A stretch of DNA of 64,000 nucleotides from Endotrypanum monterogeii (lineage: Eukaryota; Euglenozoa; Kinetoplastea; Trypanosomatida; Trypanosomatidae), in contig CM007346.1 in NCBI GenBank assembly GCA_000333855.2, positions 430,088 to 494,087 on the forward strand. The letters run 5' to 3'. The notes below the pieces were generated by a model. It ran no database searches and was not told where the DNA came from. It worked only from the letters and a program-made list of their open reading frames with translations. The translations under genes and the position numbers were made by a program. This document shows positions 10,262 through 21,054 of the stretch, one piece after another; the stretch's first letter is position 1; each line of letters opens with the position of its first letter.

Positions 10262-13200
10262 ATGACGGAAAAATCACTTCTTCTGAAGTGCGACTTCGCA
10301 GGGCATTATTTCATCGTTGGCACAGATTTCCCCGCCGCACGCGTCTTTGACACGACGACCTCGTCTCTGGCTGCCGTCGTGGAGTTGCCCCTGCGCAGTC
10401 GTGCAGTATCGCTTGCGGCGCTGACACTGACTTCAGTCGCGATTCGTCCAGCGGAGGAGGAGACGGGTGTGGCAGTCTCATGTGTGAGCGGCAATGCCAC
10501 ATCTCGCCATCGCAGCGAGGCACTTATTGACGACCAGGTCACAACGTATTACGCTGCGGTTGGTCTCAGTAACGGCTCGGTGATCCTGCACGACGTTCGC
10601 CGTGATGTCCAGGTAGCTCACGTGCAAGTCTCGGAGACGCAACAGCCAATTATATCGCTGCAAATATGTAGCGGTTACGTGTTCTGCTTAGCTGCCAACC
10701 ATATGCTTTACGTGTTGAGCATCCAGAACGCATCCGCTGGGCCCTGCCTTCGTCTGCGCGTACAGCCCGACGCGAGCACCATCGCCGTGACCCTCCTAAA
10801 GGATGCGGACACTGCAATGGTATCGGCGGCCTCCACGGCACCTGGCACTACGGCCTCGCATCGCGTCTTTCGTGTGCTCGTTGCGGGACCAACAAACGCA
10901 CTGTACGAAATACGTGCACTGGCAAGCAAGCCCAACATCAGTGGAAGCGGGGACATTACTGGATCGGGTGCCAACAACATGGCAGACACGCTTCAAGTCC
11001 ACGCCACCAAACTACTGGCGTTCCCATCACAAGGGACGAGTGCCGAGTTTGCGTGGGTGAGCAGTGTGACCCCAGCAGCAGTATCCACTGGTGGTGTGCC
11101 AGCCACGCCAGCCTCTCTACCTGCCATCACAGCCAGTGTGCAAGACGGTGTTGTGCGCATTTGGGACGTTCAGCATACGCCATCTCTCTCGTCTGCCGCT
11201 GCCCTACTGCCCGCAGCTGCCCTCGATAGCGCCACCGCGTCGTCATCTGCAGTGACGGCGCGCTGCCGTCGTACACTGCTGTGTGGACAGCGTATGCTCA
11301 ACATTTCTGTCCTACAAGATAATAAAAACGGTACCCGTAAGGGAAACTATGTGATGGTAACGACTCTGACTGGCTCGGTACTCCTCTGGAGCCTTGGCGA
11401 CTGTATCCTGCCGCCTGTAGTCGAGCCCGTTCCTCTGAAGCCAGACGTGGTGCTCGTGTCTGCCGTGGCGGCTGGTCGACTTCTCTTTGGGGCGTTACGA
11501 TCAGCGTCTGGTACGCCTACTCGCATCAATTCATCGGGCACCCTTCTCCATGCGCTCGAGATGACCCTGCTGCGAGGTCGCTTCGCATTGCCCATATTTG
11601 AAACAAAGAATATCGGTGATGCAGTGGATCAGGCCTCATCTGCCGCTGCCACAACACCTTCGCCAGTAGACACGAGGGACGCCGCTGCTGGTCTAAAGGG
11701 AAAGGCGAAAGCACCGACGACTAACGCTGCCACCGCGCGACGCACGGCTCTTGCCACTCTCGCTCTTGGTGTGGCCGGCACCACCGCGGGCGCCGTCACC
11801 GTCGTGGAATTGCCACTAAACACAGCGCACGCCTCACTCCTGGCAAACCAACGCGATGCAGAATACCTTCTTCAGCGCACCACAGACGCGACAACAAGCG
11901 CCTTCGTTGTGATGGACACAGTCTGGGCGGCACACCAGCAACAGGTTGCCGCCAAGGCGAACCAGTCTATGACGGACGCCTTTAAGGCTCCGCAGCTGTA
12001 CCACGCCAAGTCTATTCAAAGCCTGCCAGTTAAGCAGTACACACTCGAACAGCGGCTTCGTCAGGTGGCCCGTGACGAGGCAGCTGCCGCTGCGCGACGG
12101 AGGCAACTGCCCACTGACAATGCAGCAGCTGCCAAAGGGGACAGCAATACTGACGACGCCCTGGATCAGTCCCAGGTAGGCGCGGCTGATGACAGTCGCA
12201 GTGTCGCATCGCACCATGCCCTCGGCCTCGCCACTGTGCCTCTGTATCAAGCGTTGCACGCGAACGACACGTCAGCTGTGATGGACCTTCTGAACATGAC
12301 AGCCCGGTCCGCCGAGGGCATGCGCGCAACGGTACTTTCTCTGCAGCTTCCCTACTGCCTTCAGCTGCTGCACGTTGTTTCTGAACGTCTAGGTATGTGC
12401 AGTAAGGCAGTTGAGAGAGTCGACCCACCTCCGCAGGGTGATGTGAGGGACGGTGACGTGTCTACGGCAACGAATCAAACAAGCGTCGCCACGAACGACA
12501 GCACCACAGTCGATGCAACAGCACAGTCTGTCGACGAGAAAAAAAACATCAGCAATGGTACTAGCAACGGTGGTGCCGCCCTTCGCGGAGGCGTGGGGAC
12601 CTTTTCCATCCGCTCCTCGCTGCTGGAGTGGATCGACGCCATTGTGCGCTACCGTGGAAGCGAGCTGCTGGCGGTGCAGCGCGACTGGGACGCGCGAGAA
12701 GCGGCCGGTGAGACGAGCGAGGCAACAGGGCCGACGGTCGCATCTCCCCCGAAGGACTTCCTCGCTCCTATATTACACCACTACGAGACATTGTGCAGTC
12801 AGTACGACAAACTCGCAGTTCTCTACGGACGACTGTCGATCTTCAAGTCCGTCCGGCCCTCGCAGAAGAACGAATTCACGAACATCCCCCGCAAGTCTTT
12901 ATCCTCCAATTTGGAAATGGGCCGTCCCGCGCCAGCAGCGAACGGCGGTCTTGCCACCAGTAGCGGGCCTGACAAGCGACGTCTACACCTCACAGGGCGA
13001 AGCAGCGTCGTCGATGACGACATCATCTTCCCAGTGATGTTCAAGGAATCGCGCTCGCGCTCCGGCCACCGGGTGGTGCGTGTTCGTAGCAAAATCGAAA
13101 TCGAGAAGAAGCGGCGGAAGCGCGAGAACGGTGACGCAGCTCTACACAAACGCGCCCGCGCGCTGGCGCATAAGCAGCTGGCGAGCTCTAAGCCTGGGCA

Positions 13201-13846
13201 CAGCATCCTGGACGGCGACAGTGACATGATGCAGGGTGGGGGACTTGGTAGCCTGGATGTCATGAACCAGATCATGATCGATGAGATGGAGGGCAAGGAC
13301 GGAAGAATTGACCTGGATGCGCTAGAGGCGATGGACCTCGCCGATGACGCGAGCGATGAGGACATGACGAGCGATGACGCATCTGATCTCGAAGGAGGAA
13401 CAACTTTGAGCTCCAGTGATGAGGAGGAGGAAGGGAAGAACCCCACCGCTGACGGTAGCAAGAAAAAGAAAGCTCGCAGGGACACCGGTGTCACGGATGA
13501 GATGCTTGCCGACGCCGAGGATGAAGGAAGTGACGACGACGACGACGAGGATTACAATGAAGCCCTTGACAGTAGCGAAGCTGAGTTTTCTTCTGGTAGC
13601 GATGACGAGGTGGACTCCGACCTCGCCGATGACCAGGGTGGAGGTGATGCAGACACCGACGACAGCGATGGCGAGGAAGAGGAGGAGAGCGCTGATGACG
13701 TCGCAGTGAAGGCGTCCGATGACGACGACGACGACGGCATGGACGACGACGGCATGGACGAAAACATGAAGGAGCTCCTGACTCGTCATGATGACAATGA
13801 GGATCGCACAGACCGCCGCAAGACGAAGAAGGTCCGCATCGACTAA
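10262..13846 (+). CDS. WD40/Utp12-domain nucleolar protein, UTP5/WDR43-like
   Basis: 1194 aa from the ATG at 10262; the codon just before is GTG in frame and is not used. The N-terminal half is a beta-propeller with blades ending in ...GVVRIWDVQHT (about residues 295-310) and ...GSVLLWSLGDC (about 370-385). Residues 659-863 form a helical Utp12 domain, starting PLYQALHANDTSAVMDLL and ending YDKLAVLYGRLSIFKSV. A basic segment near 930-975 with KIEIEKKRRKRE and a very acidic tail (about 990-1180, Asp/Glu/Ser) look like nucleolar targeting or RNP-binding regions. In eukaryotes the t-UTP subcomplex (UTP5/WDR43 and others) joins pre-rRNA transcription to early 18S processing. The Utp12 architecture is well supported. 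Assignment to UTP5 rather than another Utp12 family member is inference. Confidence 0.75.
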   Translation: MTEKSLLLKCDFAGHYFIVGTDFPAARVFDTTTSSLAAVVELPLRSRAVSLAALTLTSVAIRPAEEETGVAVSCVSGNATSRHRSEALIDDQVTTYYAAVGLSNGSVILHDVRRDVQVAHVQVSETQQPIISLQICSGYVFCLAANHMLYVLSIQNASAGPCLRLRVQPDASTIAVTLLKDADTAMVSAASTAPGTTASHRVFRVLVAGPTNALYEIRALASKPNISGSGDITGSGANNMADTLQVHATKLLAFPSQGTSAEFAWVSSVTPAAVSTGGVPATPASLPAITASVQDGVVRIWDVQHTPSLSSAAALLPAAALDSATASSSAVTARCRRTLLCGQRMLNISVLQDNKNGTRKGNYVMVTTLTGSVLLWSLGDCILPPVVEPVPLKPDVVLVSAVAAGRLLFGALRSASGTPTRINSSGTLLHALEMTLLRGRFALPIFETKNIGDAVDQASSAAATTPSPVDTRDAAAGLKGKAKAPTTNAATARRTALATLALGVAGTTAGAVTVVELPLNTAHASLLANQRDAEYLLQRTTDATTSAFVVMDTVWAAHQQQVAAKANQSMTDAFKAPQLYHAKSIQSLPVKQYTLEQRLRQVARDEAAAAARRRQLPTDNAAAAKGDSNTDDALDQSQVGAADDSRSVASHHALGLATVPLYQALHANDTSAVMDLLNMTARSAEGMRATVLSLQLPYCLQLLHVVSERLGMCSKAVERVDPPPQGDVRDGDVSTATNQTSVATNDSTTVDATAQSVDEKKNISNGTSNGGAALRGGVGTFSIRSSLLEWIDAIVRYRGSELLAVQRDWDAREAAGETSEATGPTVASPPKDFLAPILHHYETLCSQYDKLAVLYGRLSIFKSVRPSQKNEFTNIPRKSLSSNLEMGRPAPAANGGLATSSGPDKRRLHLTGRSSVVDDDIIFPVMFKESRSRSGHRVVRVRSKIEIEKKRRKRENGDAALHKRARALAHKQLASSKPGHSILDGDSDMMQGGGLGSLDVMNQIMIDEMEGKDGRIDLDALEAMDLADDASDEDMTSDDASDLEGGTTLSSSDEEEEGKNPTADGSKKKKARRDTGVTDEMLADAEDEGSDDDDDEDYNEALDSSEAEFSSGSDDEVDSDLADDQGGGDADTDDSDGEEEEESADDVAVKASDDDDDDGMDDDGMDENMKELLTRHDDNEDRTDRRKTKKVRID

Positions 13847-15070
13847 ACAAAAGGGATTTTCGATGGAGAGGTTGTGACGAGCAGATCGTCTGCACAGCGT
13901 GTGAAATTGGTGCAGAGAACAAAATTCCTTCTCGTATGCACAGCTGTGTCTGTGTTCCCTGTAACCAAATAATTTAAGAAAAGGCAGTCGTATCAGAAGA
14001 GGGCAGAGGGCGAACAAACCCCTGATGGAGAAAAAAAAAATAATATCGAGTGTCACTACCGGGGTGGTTCGTGCCCTCCTCCCTACCACTGTCGCGAGGC
14101 GATTGTGTGTGTGTGTGTGTGGTTTGGGGGGAGGGGGAGATAACTTTGCTCGAACAGGTTTCTAAGCGGACACGAGACACGGCGAATTTAAAAACGAATT
14201 TGTGTGTGTGTGTATGTGTGTGTGTGTGTGTGTGTGTTTCCGTTGATTAATTTATATATATATTGTTTCCTTTTAAATCAGTGTTAGTATTGATTGTCTG
14301 TACGCACGACACTCACTCTCACACTCACCCATATATATATATATGCGTACACGTTTAACCACTGCATGAACTGAATATATATACATATATATATATATAT
14401 ATCGAGAGAGAGACAGCGCGAGTATCTTTTACTGAATTGAACGGTAACATGGACCTCTGCAAGGGTCGAGGTGTAATAGCAAATCTCTGCAGCGAATCCG
14501 AGCGCCTGTACGCTCGTATATCCACTCAGACTCTTTAGTCTCTGTCGAGGTGTTGTGTCTGTAACGGATCCATTTCACTTTTTGGAATGCTACACCATGG
14601 TTACCTCTCCACCGATAAACAGAGGGAGCGCATGAATTTCGCTCTGCCCCAATGTATGTCTGTGTATATATGTGTATAGTGCGTGCATCGGAAAGAGGGC
14701 GTAGCGTGGACACACCCTGAAAGATGGTTGAGACGCTCCCAACATTCCGTTTAACCTCTCCCTCTGTCTCCTTCGTTTTTTTTTCTTTTCCTTTTCGCTG
14801 GGTACATTTTTTTTTTTTTGCCTCCGTGTTTTACGGCTTCTACAAGCACCCCAGGTTCTACGAAAGCACACGCGTAGACAGACACACACACACACACGGC
14901 CACACGCATACGCTGGCGCATCTGAAATCGAATACCTCTGGAGTACGATAAGGGAAAGACAGTAAGAGACGGAGAGTGGGAGAGAAAAAAGAAAATTTTT
15001 CTGAGCAACGGACCCTAAAAAAAAAAAAACATCATAACATACAAAAAAAAGGGGTTGGGGAGCATTCCAA
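13847..15070. other. Intergenic spacer with GT and AT microsatellites
   Basis: Contains TG runs at about 14105-14121 and 14201-14237, AT runs at about 14331-14344 and 14373-14402, a short GA run at 14404-14412, and T tracts near 14778-14820 that could serve trans-splicing of the next gene. No credible gene on either strand. Confidence 0.6.
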
Positions 15071-16123
15071 ATGTACACGCGAACGGCACCGTTAATGCGG
15101 GGGTTTTTCTCCAGGAAGCAGGACATGCAGTCAATGGTGGAGGGTCACTTTTGGAGCCTCACGAGGTACCGCATCCTGCCACGGTTTCTGGGACTCGACT
15201 TTGCTGGTAATGTCATCTTCTTTCCAGCCCACCGCAAACAAAGCTTTGGTGGATGGACTGCTGTCACGCTAGGTGCCCCGGGTAGCCAAAGCTCAGCTTT
15301 TCTTAGCTCTGATATGAGCGGTGTGAACGTGCTCGAGGACGGCTACCCGATGCACTACAAGGCAAGCCGCAAGTTGCAGACCTTCGTGGCGCAGGAGCGT
15401 CAACGCTGGCAGAAGAAACAGTCGGAGGCAGCGGCGGCAGCAGCGGCGAAGAGCGCGGCTGAAAATCAAGCAGCTGCGGATGCGACGCGTCAGGGAATGA
15501 AAACGGCCACGCCCACCGCCCAGTCGATACAAGGCGGTCATAATTTCACCGTCGAGATCCCGCCAGAGCACGTGGGAAGCTACGGCGATGATCAGCAATT
15601 CCGTGATATGCTTGCCATCAGGTGCTCGCAGCCACGCTTCTACACGAGCCAGCTGCGTGTCAGCCATCTCGCCACCTTCACGTACAAGTGCCTTTATTTC
15701 TACCTCTGGGCCGTTTTCGTGTCGCTCGTCGTGCAGGGCTATCTCATGTTCCGCGCTTGGGTGAACCCGCCCGCACGGGAGGGGCTAAAAAACATTGAAG
15801 AACACGTTTTGCACATACCGCGGCTCCTTTTCTCGGGGTGCGTGTACGGACTCGTGTGGCTGGTGCGCTCCGCACAGCCGGTGATCGACCCCGTTGTTGG
15901 TTTTCTGATGGAGAACTTCCCTCAGGTGAACTGGGGCGCCGCCTCAGCTGAAAACCTCGCAAACCGTGCACAACACCTTGCCGACGACGCGCACCCAAAG
16001 GCGAAGGAGCGCAAGCAGCGGGAGATGCAGCTCCAGTTGCAGACAGAGGCAGCGCGCCGTACTTGGTGGACGCGTGTCTTGATGGTCTTGCTTGCCATCT
16101 TCTCTATTCTATGTGTTCTTTGA
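15071..16123 (+). CDS. Unknown multi-pass, tail-anchored membrane protein
   Basis: 350 aa, no family recognised. The N-terminus is basic and aromatic (MYTRTAPLMRGFFSRKQ), compatible with a mitochondrial or other targeting signal; nearby ATGs at 15095 and 15125 are alternative starts. Residues about 110-150 are an Ala/Gln-rich, probably coiled-coil segment (QRWQKKQSEAAAAAAAKSAA). Hydrophobic spans lie at about 210-235 (CLYFYLWAVFVSLVVQGYLMF) and 255-290, and a final one of about 18 residues ends exactly at the C-terminus (VLMVLLAIFSILCVL). A charged helix of Lys/Glu/Gln precedes that tail. The terminal segment suggests a tail anchor with the bulk on the cytosolic or matrix side. Function unknown. 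Confidence 0.8.
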   Translation: MYTRTAPLMRGFFSRKQDMQSMVEGHFWSLTRYRILPRFLGLDFAGNVIFFPAHRKQSFGGWTAVTLGAPGSQSSAFLSSDMSGVNVLEDGYPMHYKASRKLQTFVAQERQRWQKKQSEAAAAAAAKSAAENQAAADATRQGMKTATPTAQSIQGGHNFTVEIPPEHVGSYGDDQQFRDMLAIRCSQPRFYTSQLRVSHLATFTYKCLYFYLWAVFVSLVVQGYLMFRAWVNPPAREGLKNIEEHVLHIPRLLFSGCVYGLVWLVRSAQPVIDPVVGFLMENFPQVNWGAASAENLANRAQHLADDAHPKAKERKQREMQLQLQTEAARRTWWTRVLMVLLAIFSILCVL

Positions 16124-16564
16124 GCTACACTCACTGGGAACTAATGGTAGCAAAATAAAATATGGTCCAAGAGATGGGAGGGGAAAAGACTTGAGGAAGC
16201 AGTGTCTACGATAGACCGAGGGAGAGGCTGTGCCGTATCTCCCTCCCTCTCCCTCCCTCTCCTCGTTGGCTTATGTCTGCCTGTGGGTTTGGATGCACTC
16301 CCCTGCTTCCCATGCGCCGTCCAAGTGTGCCGACGCACACGTGCGTGCTTTCCCTTGTCAAACAAATTGATGTATTCTCTGTATCCTCCCCGGGAAACGG
16401 TAGGGAGGGGGGGGGGAGGGGGGCAGCGCTCGCGGGGGCTACCGCTTTCCCTCTTTTTGTGTGCTCGCTGTGGTGTATCTCTCTAGGTGAGTATACGTTT
16501 GTGCTGTCTCTCGGTGGCCTTGAAGATAGAACGAAACGAGTCGGACCGGACTAAATTATAAACT

Positions 16565-16565
<1 letters not shown>

Positions 16566-16609
<44 letters not shown>
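16566..16609. repeat. (GT)n microsatellite
   Basis: An uninterrupted GT dinucleotide tract of about 22 units in the spacer, the longest GT run seen in the window. Confidence 0.9.
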
Positions 16610-16703
16610 AATGTGAGTTTTTTTATTTATGGGGGTAATGGAGAGTGTTGGTGACGCTAACCGTGCTGCTGTGCACACGTGTCTCGGTGAAGAGTGTATA
16701 TAC

Positions 16704-16735
<32 letters not shown>

Positions 16736-17193
16736 GTTGTCTGCATTTTATATAAACAGTGAGAAGTATGCATCGCTTCAAATTTCTTCCAGATCACTTC
16801 CCTAGAAGGATTTTTTTTATTCCAGTGACCGTTGTGGACGCCTACCCTCTGTTTCGCTCTCTCATTTTTGTGCTTCGTGTTCCTCAGCGCATTCACCTTT
16901 CTCTCGACATTCACCTACCTCCCTTCTCACCCTGACATGAAAAAAAAAAAAAGCGCACATACACACACTGACGCACATACTCGTCTGATTAAATGCCGTG
17001 CCGGTGTTTTCATGTCGCTCTATTCTGTTTTTTTTCCTCTCTGTGTACGTGGGCGAGTCGATATGGCTGGGGGAGGGAAAGTGTGTCGTGGTCTGACCTC
17101 GTGTCGTAATTCTCATACGACTAGGCGAGGTAACGTATACGTATCTGAAGATATGTACACGTGTGTCTGTAAGCAGTATACACGCATCAGCTA

Positions 17194-17194
17194 G

Positions 17195-17237
<43 letters not shown>

Positions 17238-17250
17238 GTTTTTTTTTTTT
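17194..17250. repeat. Compound (CT)n(AT)n(T)n repeat
   Basis: CT units pass directly into AT units and then a T run. The T-rich end could act as a polypyrimidine signal. Confidence 0.85.
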
Positions 17251-18040
17251 GCTTCCCTCTCCTGTGCTACTCGGTTTCCATGTGAAGGTGTGGTGTGTAG
17301 AGGTGTATGTGTGGTCTTCTGTTTGAAAGCCGTCAGCGCACGTACGACCCTGTGTACCCAATCAGCTAAACAACAGTGATCATTGAAGGTGGAAGTGTGA
17401 ATGGAAGGGAGGGGGATGGGGTGCTATCTCGAGTCATCTGATACACAAAGAGGTGATGTGCCGAGTTTACGTTAGGGTCATCTTTTTTTCCCGTTATCTT
17501 AAAAGCTGGCCACTGAGGGGGAAGGGATAATTACGGGTGTCGATGTTGGTGATCCGCTAATCTAGACCCAAGTGGCGCGACCCCTCCTCACTCTCCTCCC
17601 CACTACATCAATGTCATGTGAATGTCGATACAACCCTTAGTGGCACACCTCTTTCTCCCTGTGCTTCCGTGAACGTGCGTGAGTGTGTTGTTCGTGCTCA
17701 TGTGCAAAGTAACCAAGCACTCCGGCATAAGAACGCATTCGATGCAAGGAAGGAGTCTCTCTTTCCCCACCCACCCTACCCTCCGCTGGCCACACATTCA
17801 CACACGAACAACAATGACAGAAAAAGAAAAAAACGAAGCTCAACAAAAATTTCTTGAAAGAGCGGAGGCAGACGTCAGAGTAACGTTACCCCAACCCCAA
17901 CCCTCTCCTTCCACAGACACACACTTCCCCCTCCTCTCTTTTGGCAACACCTGAACTCTCATATACATACGTCCGCACATACGAGCCCACAGCTTTACCG
18001 AACACCTTCTGGGACTTTCTTTGCACCACCCCTTCTCCTG

Positions 18041-18868
18041 ATGAAGTGCAGCGCGACCTTGTATTCTGCGGCGTCGGCAGTAGCTGCCGCCGCTTTCCCT
18101 ACGAAGCAGAGCAACACTCCATACAAAAAAGAGGACGGGATGGCCAAGACAGCCCGAATTAAAAACTTCAAGTCGATGTTGATCGAGCCAAGTCATCTCA
18201 GCGCGCGCTTCAATCCCTGTCGCCTGGGAACCGTATCTTCCTCCATACAGGCGCTAGCCCCCCGCGCCGCGTGCGACAATGGATCCACTTTCATTGACCC
18301 AAGTTCCTCGACCATCAGCACGAGCTTCAACAGGAACAACGAGATCAATTCGTTTCGTCAGCGTGTCTGCAGCGCCACCGATGTCTCCATGCGACCGTTG
18401 TTGCTGCTACTCGACGACGCAGGGGCATTGAATGGTCTCGCTGCCGATGTCCGCCCCACCAGCCCGGCGGCGGCAACCAGAGCGAGTGGCAGGTCCAAAT
18501 ACGGTGAGTTGCTGGAGCAGTTTTCGTGTCGCTGGGCAGCGAAGTTCTACGGGAAGGTAACATTCGGTCCACGGAATTTTCCCTACCCCTCGTCACGCTG
18601 GCTGGCCCGTCGCTTCCAAATGAAAAAGCATCGCATTCTCAAGCGCTTCCGCTTTCGCCGCTACAAGCTAGCAGCTGTGGCGAACCTCCCTTTCGCAAAG
18701 ATGATCCGTGTCGGCATGCTGCCTGAGCTCAAGAGTAGCAAAACCAAGAAAGGCGATACTGTGGACATGGGTCTGTCCTCCCAGCTTGTTACTGCAGCGC
18801 GGACATCGGCTGGTGCAACCAAGAGCAAAGGCAAACGCACTCGTCCAAAGTCCAAGTATCAAGTTTAA
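18041..18868 (+). CDS. Small basic protein with mS38/AURKAIP1-like motif; candidate mitoribosomal protein
   Basis: 275 aa, strongly basic. The N-terminus (MKCSATLYSAASAVAAAAFPTK) resembles a mitochondrial presequence; a second in-frame ATG at 18140 (MAKTARIKNFKS) is a weaker alternative. The key feature is at residues about 188-212: RRFQMKKHRILKRFRFRRYK, which fits the basic KMKKHK..RKR pattern of the DUF1713 family (mS38/AURKAIP1/Cox24). That protein sits in the mitochondrial ribosome small subunit, deep in rRNA. In most members this motif is close to the C-terminus; here about 60 more residues follow, ending in another Lys/Arg-rich tail. The middle region (70-170) is low complexity. Assignment rests on one short motif, so it could be another basic RNA-binding protein. 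Confidence 0.55.
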   Translation: MKCSATLYSAASAVAAAAFPTKQSNTPYKKEDGMAKTARIKNFKSMLIEPSHLSARFNPCRLGTVSSSIQALAPRAACDNGSTFIDPSSSTISTSFNRNNEINSFRQRVCSATDVSMRPLLLLLDDAGALNGLAADVRPTSPAAATRASGRSKYGELLEQFSCRWAAKFYGKVTFGPRNFPYPSSRWLARRFQMKKHRILKRFRFRRYKLAAVANLPFAKMIRVGMLPELKSSKTKKGDTVDMGLSSQLVTAARTSAGATKSKGKRTRPKSKYQV

Positions 18869-19842
18869 AAGGGGACGTTGATATAATGTTTGTGTGTGCG
18901 TGTTTGTTTCTATGTTTGGAGAGAGAGAGAGAGAGAAGAAAAAAAGGAGGCGAGGTACGTCTCCGCGGGGTTGGGTGATGTCTTGTGCATGTACAGGTAC
19001 TGCCCCATCCCCCGCGCCTCCTCACCCCGTTGCCCCAGTTGCTGAGATGGCTAGAACTTGGTTCTTCACGGACGTGGAGACTGCAAGTCCTTGTGTGTGT
19101 GTGTGTGTGTGTGTGTGTAGTTGTAGAGGGCGTACCTGTTACCCCTGTGGAGATGTGGTGCACAGCACTCATCAATGGTTTTGGGGCGGCCTAGGGTCCG
19201 ATAAAGCGGAGAGGTACCACCGGTGAACTCACCACTTTCTGTTTCACGAGTGGGGTAACTCTTCCGTGTTATGCGCCTCCTCTTCTACACGCGCACCTAT
19301 ACACACACCCGCGCGTAAATACTGAAAATGCACAACCGCCCCTACCCGACCGTTCCAGCACAGTCTCCTCTCCTCCCCACCCACCCACCCACTCTCCATG
19401 ACCTGGTAACGGAAAGGCTGGGGACGTGTCTTTGCACTCCTGTGCCAGCACCAAGGTGTGGGCTTGCGATTCGGTTCAGCAGTGGCTTCGCTCCATAAGA
19501 TGGACGACTGAACCTCTACAACCAAAAAAAAAACACACAGGAACAGAGAGCCCCCTGAAACCCCCGCTGAGTAGCTTACGCGAGGCACAGTGACCTCAAG
19601 CTCAACGGGTGGTGTGTCGGTTGCGCCTTCTCCCCTGCGTATCTGTTTTCATTCTCAGTACCTCTACCCTCTTCTATCAATCCCCTGTTTCTCGTTGTGC
19701 TACATTTCTCTCCCCTCGATTGCTGCCTCACTTAATTGGGGGAGGAGGGGGGAGGATATGGTGCTGAGATGTCTGCACAGCGTGTCCAAATTTCGTTTCC
19801 CTCGTGTTGCTTCTACATCTCCGTTAAGCGCGGAGACTCGCC
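18869..19842. other. Intergenic spacer with GA, GT and pyrimidine tracts
   Basis: Contains a GA run at about 18919-18934, a GT run at about 19095-19119, and a C/T-rich region from about 19590 to 19730 upstream of the next start. No gene seen. Confidence 0.6.
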
Positions 19843-21054
19843 ATGATCGCTCAAACATTCCCTCGCTTCTCTGCGCGATGGGCAAAATCATTGGCGGCGG
19901 TGCCTCGCGGTGCTAGCGCCGCCGACGCGTGGATTCATTCCTGGAGAGTCTTTTTTAATGAACTGCAGCTGCACGGAGGCGGCGCTGACAATACAGACAT
20001 TGCCAGATTTGACTCCGTGCCAGCGCCACTACTGAAATCCATTGCACAGCATTGGGTTGATCAAGTACTCCTTACGGTGACGTGTGCCCGTCTCGACGAG
20101 GTGTACAAGCCTGTCCAGGTGCATTCTTCTGAGGAGATATGTGGTATTCCACATCAACCGCTGTCCTCTCCGTCATCACCGGTGACTAAGTCGTTTGACA
20201 TGGAGACGTTGCTGGCTACCTGGAGTGCACACATGCTCCTCTCTGTAGCTCAAACACCTCACGAGACTTCAGTCGCTGTATCCTCCAATCATCTTGCTGG
20301 GTGTAAGGGCACTGCACCAGCTACAGTCAGCGAAGTGCTCGCTGCCTGCCTGGTGCAAAATGTGATCCCTCCTCTCGACTACCTAACTTTATTCGCCGGA
20401 CCTTCAGCGCCCACAACTGTATCATATCAGCACCATCACTTGGCATCCTCGAGACGTATAGTACGACACGCGCTTGTACTCCTCCTGTCGAGCTTTGTTG
20501 TAACGTGGCGGGAGGCACCGCAAGATAAAACAGTGCCGTATCCCGGATCAGCTGTGTTGACCGAACAGGAAATCTCTCTGGCACTGGAGTTGCGTCGCTG
20601 CATCGACGCGCTCAGTGGCAGTGATCAGACGCCGAAAGGTCCCCTAACTAAAAAAATCGGAAGTGATGTCGTCGACAGCTTTCAGACGCGTCACATCTCT
20701 GTAGATGAATTAAGTTTTTCTGCAACCTCGTTGGACACGGTAACTGAAACTCAGTTGGCGCTTGCTCAAGCAGACCTGGTCGACCTACTGAGCCCGGACT
20801 CCTGCGTCGGCGGCAGCAGAAGCAGTTGCACAGTGAATATATTTTCCCACGAGAGAGACTCAAAATTGGGTGATGGGCCGTTGTGTAGGGCGTGCGAAGC
20901 GTGGGTTGCTCGACCTTTAGTGTCCTCTTCGCCCTTCGCCGGCATCAGCAAGGTACACAAAAACGAGGAAGCAAGTGGCGACATTCTCGAGCACGTGAAC
21001 AGCCAGCTCAACGAAATCAGCCGCCGAACCCTGCGTGGACCAGGCATTCCTTGA
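19843..21054 (+). CDS. Unknown trypanosomatid protein, probable mitochondrial leader
   Basis: 403 aa with no recognised domain. The first 20 residues (MIAQTFPRFSARWAKSLAAV) have Arg/Lys, Ser and hydrophobic residues and no acid, typical of a mitochondrial presequence. The remainder mixes predicted helical segments (LKSIAQHWVDQVLLTVTCARLDEVY; HALVLLLSSFVVTWREAP) with Ser/Thr-rich linkers. A late CRACEAW and a polar C-terminal helix (HVNSQLNEISRRTL) are seen. Codon use and length of frame support a real gene. It directly precedes the ligase pair, but a shared role cannot be inferred from position in this kind of genome. Confidence 0.75.
   Translation: MIAQTFPRFSARWAKSLAAVPRGASAADAWIHSWRVFFNELQLHGGGADNTDIARFDSVPAPLLKSIAQHWVDQVLLTVTCARLDEVYKPVQVHSSEEICGIPHQPLSSPSSPVTKSFDMETLLATWSAHMLLSVAQTPHETSVAVSSNHLAGCKGTAPATVSEVLAACLVQNVIPPLDYLTLFAGPSAPTTVSYQHHHLASSRRIVRHALVLLLSSFVVTWREAPQDKTVPYPGSAVLTEQEISLALELRRCIDALSGSDQTPKGPLTKKIGSDVVDSFQTRHISVDELSFSATSLDTVTETQLALAQADLVDLLSPDSCVGGSRSSCTVNIFSHERDSKLGDGPLCRACEAWVARPLVSSSPFAGISKVHKNEEASGDILEHVNSQLNEISRRTLRGPGIP

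Larger units (their letters stand above)
16124..18040. other. Long intergenic spacer rich in simple repeats
   Basis: About 1.9 kb. It holds a CTCC repeat at about 16239-16263, a G-rich run at about 16402-16424, a (GT)n tract at about 16566-16609, an AT run at about 16696-16726, a (CT)n directly followed by (AT)n at about 17194-17237 and then a T run to about 17250. A GTAACGTTACC near-palindrome lies at about 17879. No gene seen. Confidence 0.6.

Noticed and set aside
12823..13494. 223-aa minus-strand frame
   Set aside because: It is the Ser-rich antisense image of the acidic tail of the UTP5-like gene, and it runs against the polycistron.
13322..14089. 255-aa minus-strand frame rich in Val/Ile/His
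   Set aside because: Antisense of GAC/GAT-rich acidic coding sequence, which produces hydrophobic Val/Ile codons by composition.
14590..15126. 178-aa minus-strand frame
   Set aside because: Starts inside the next gene and translates GT and poly-T tracts.
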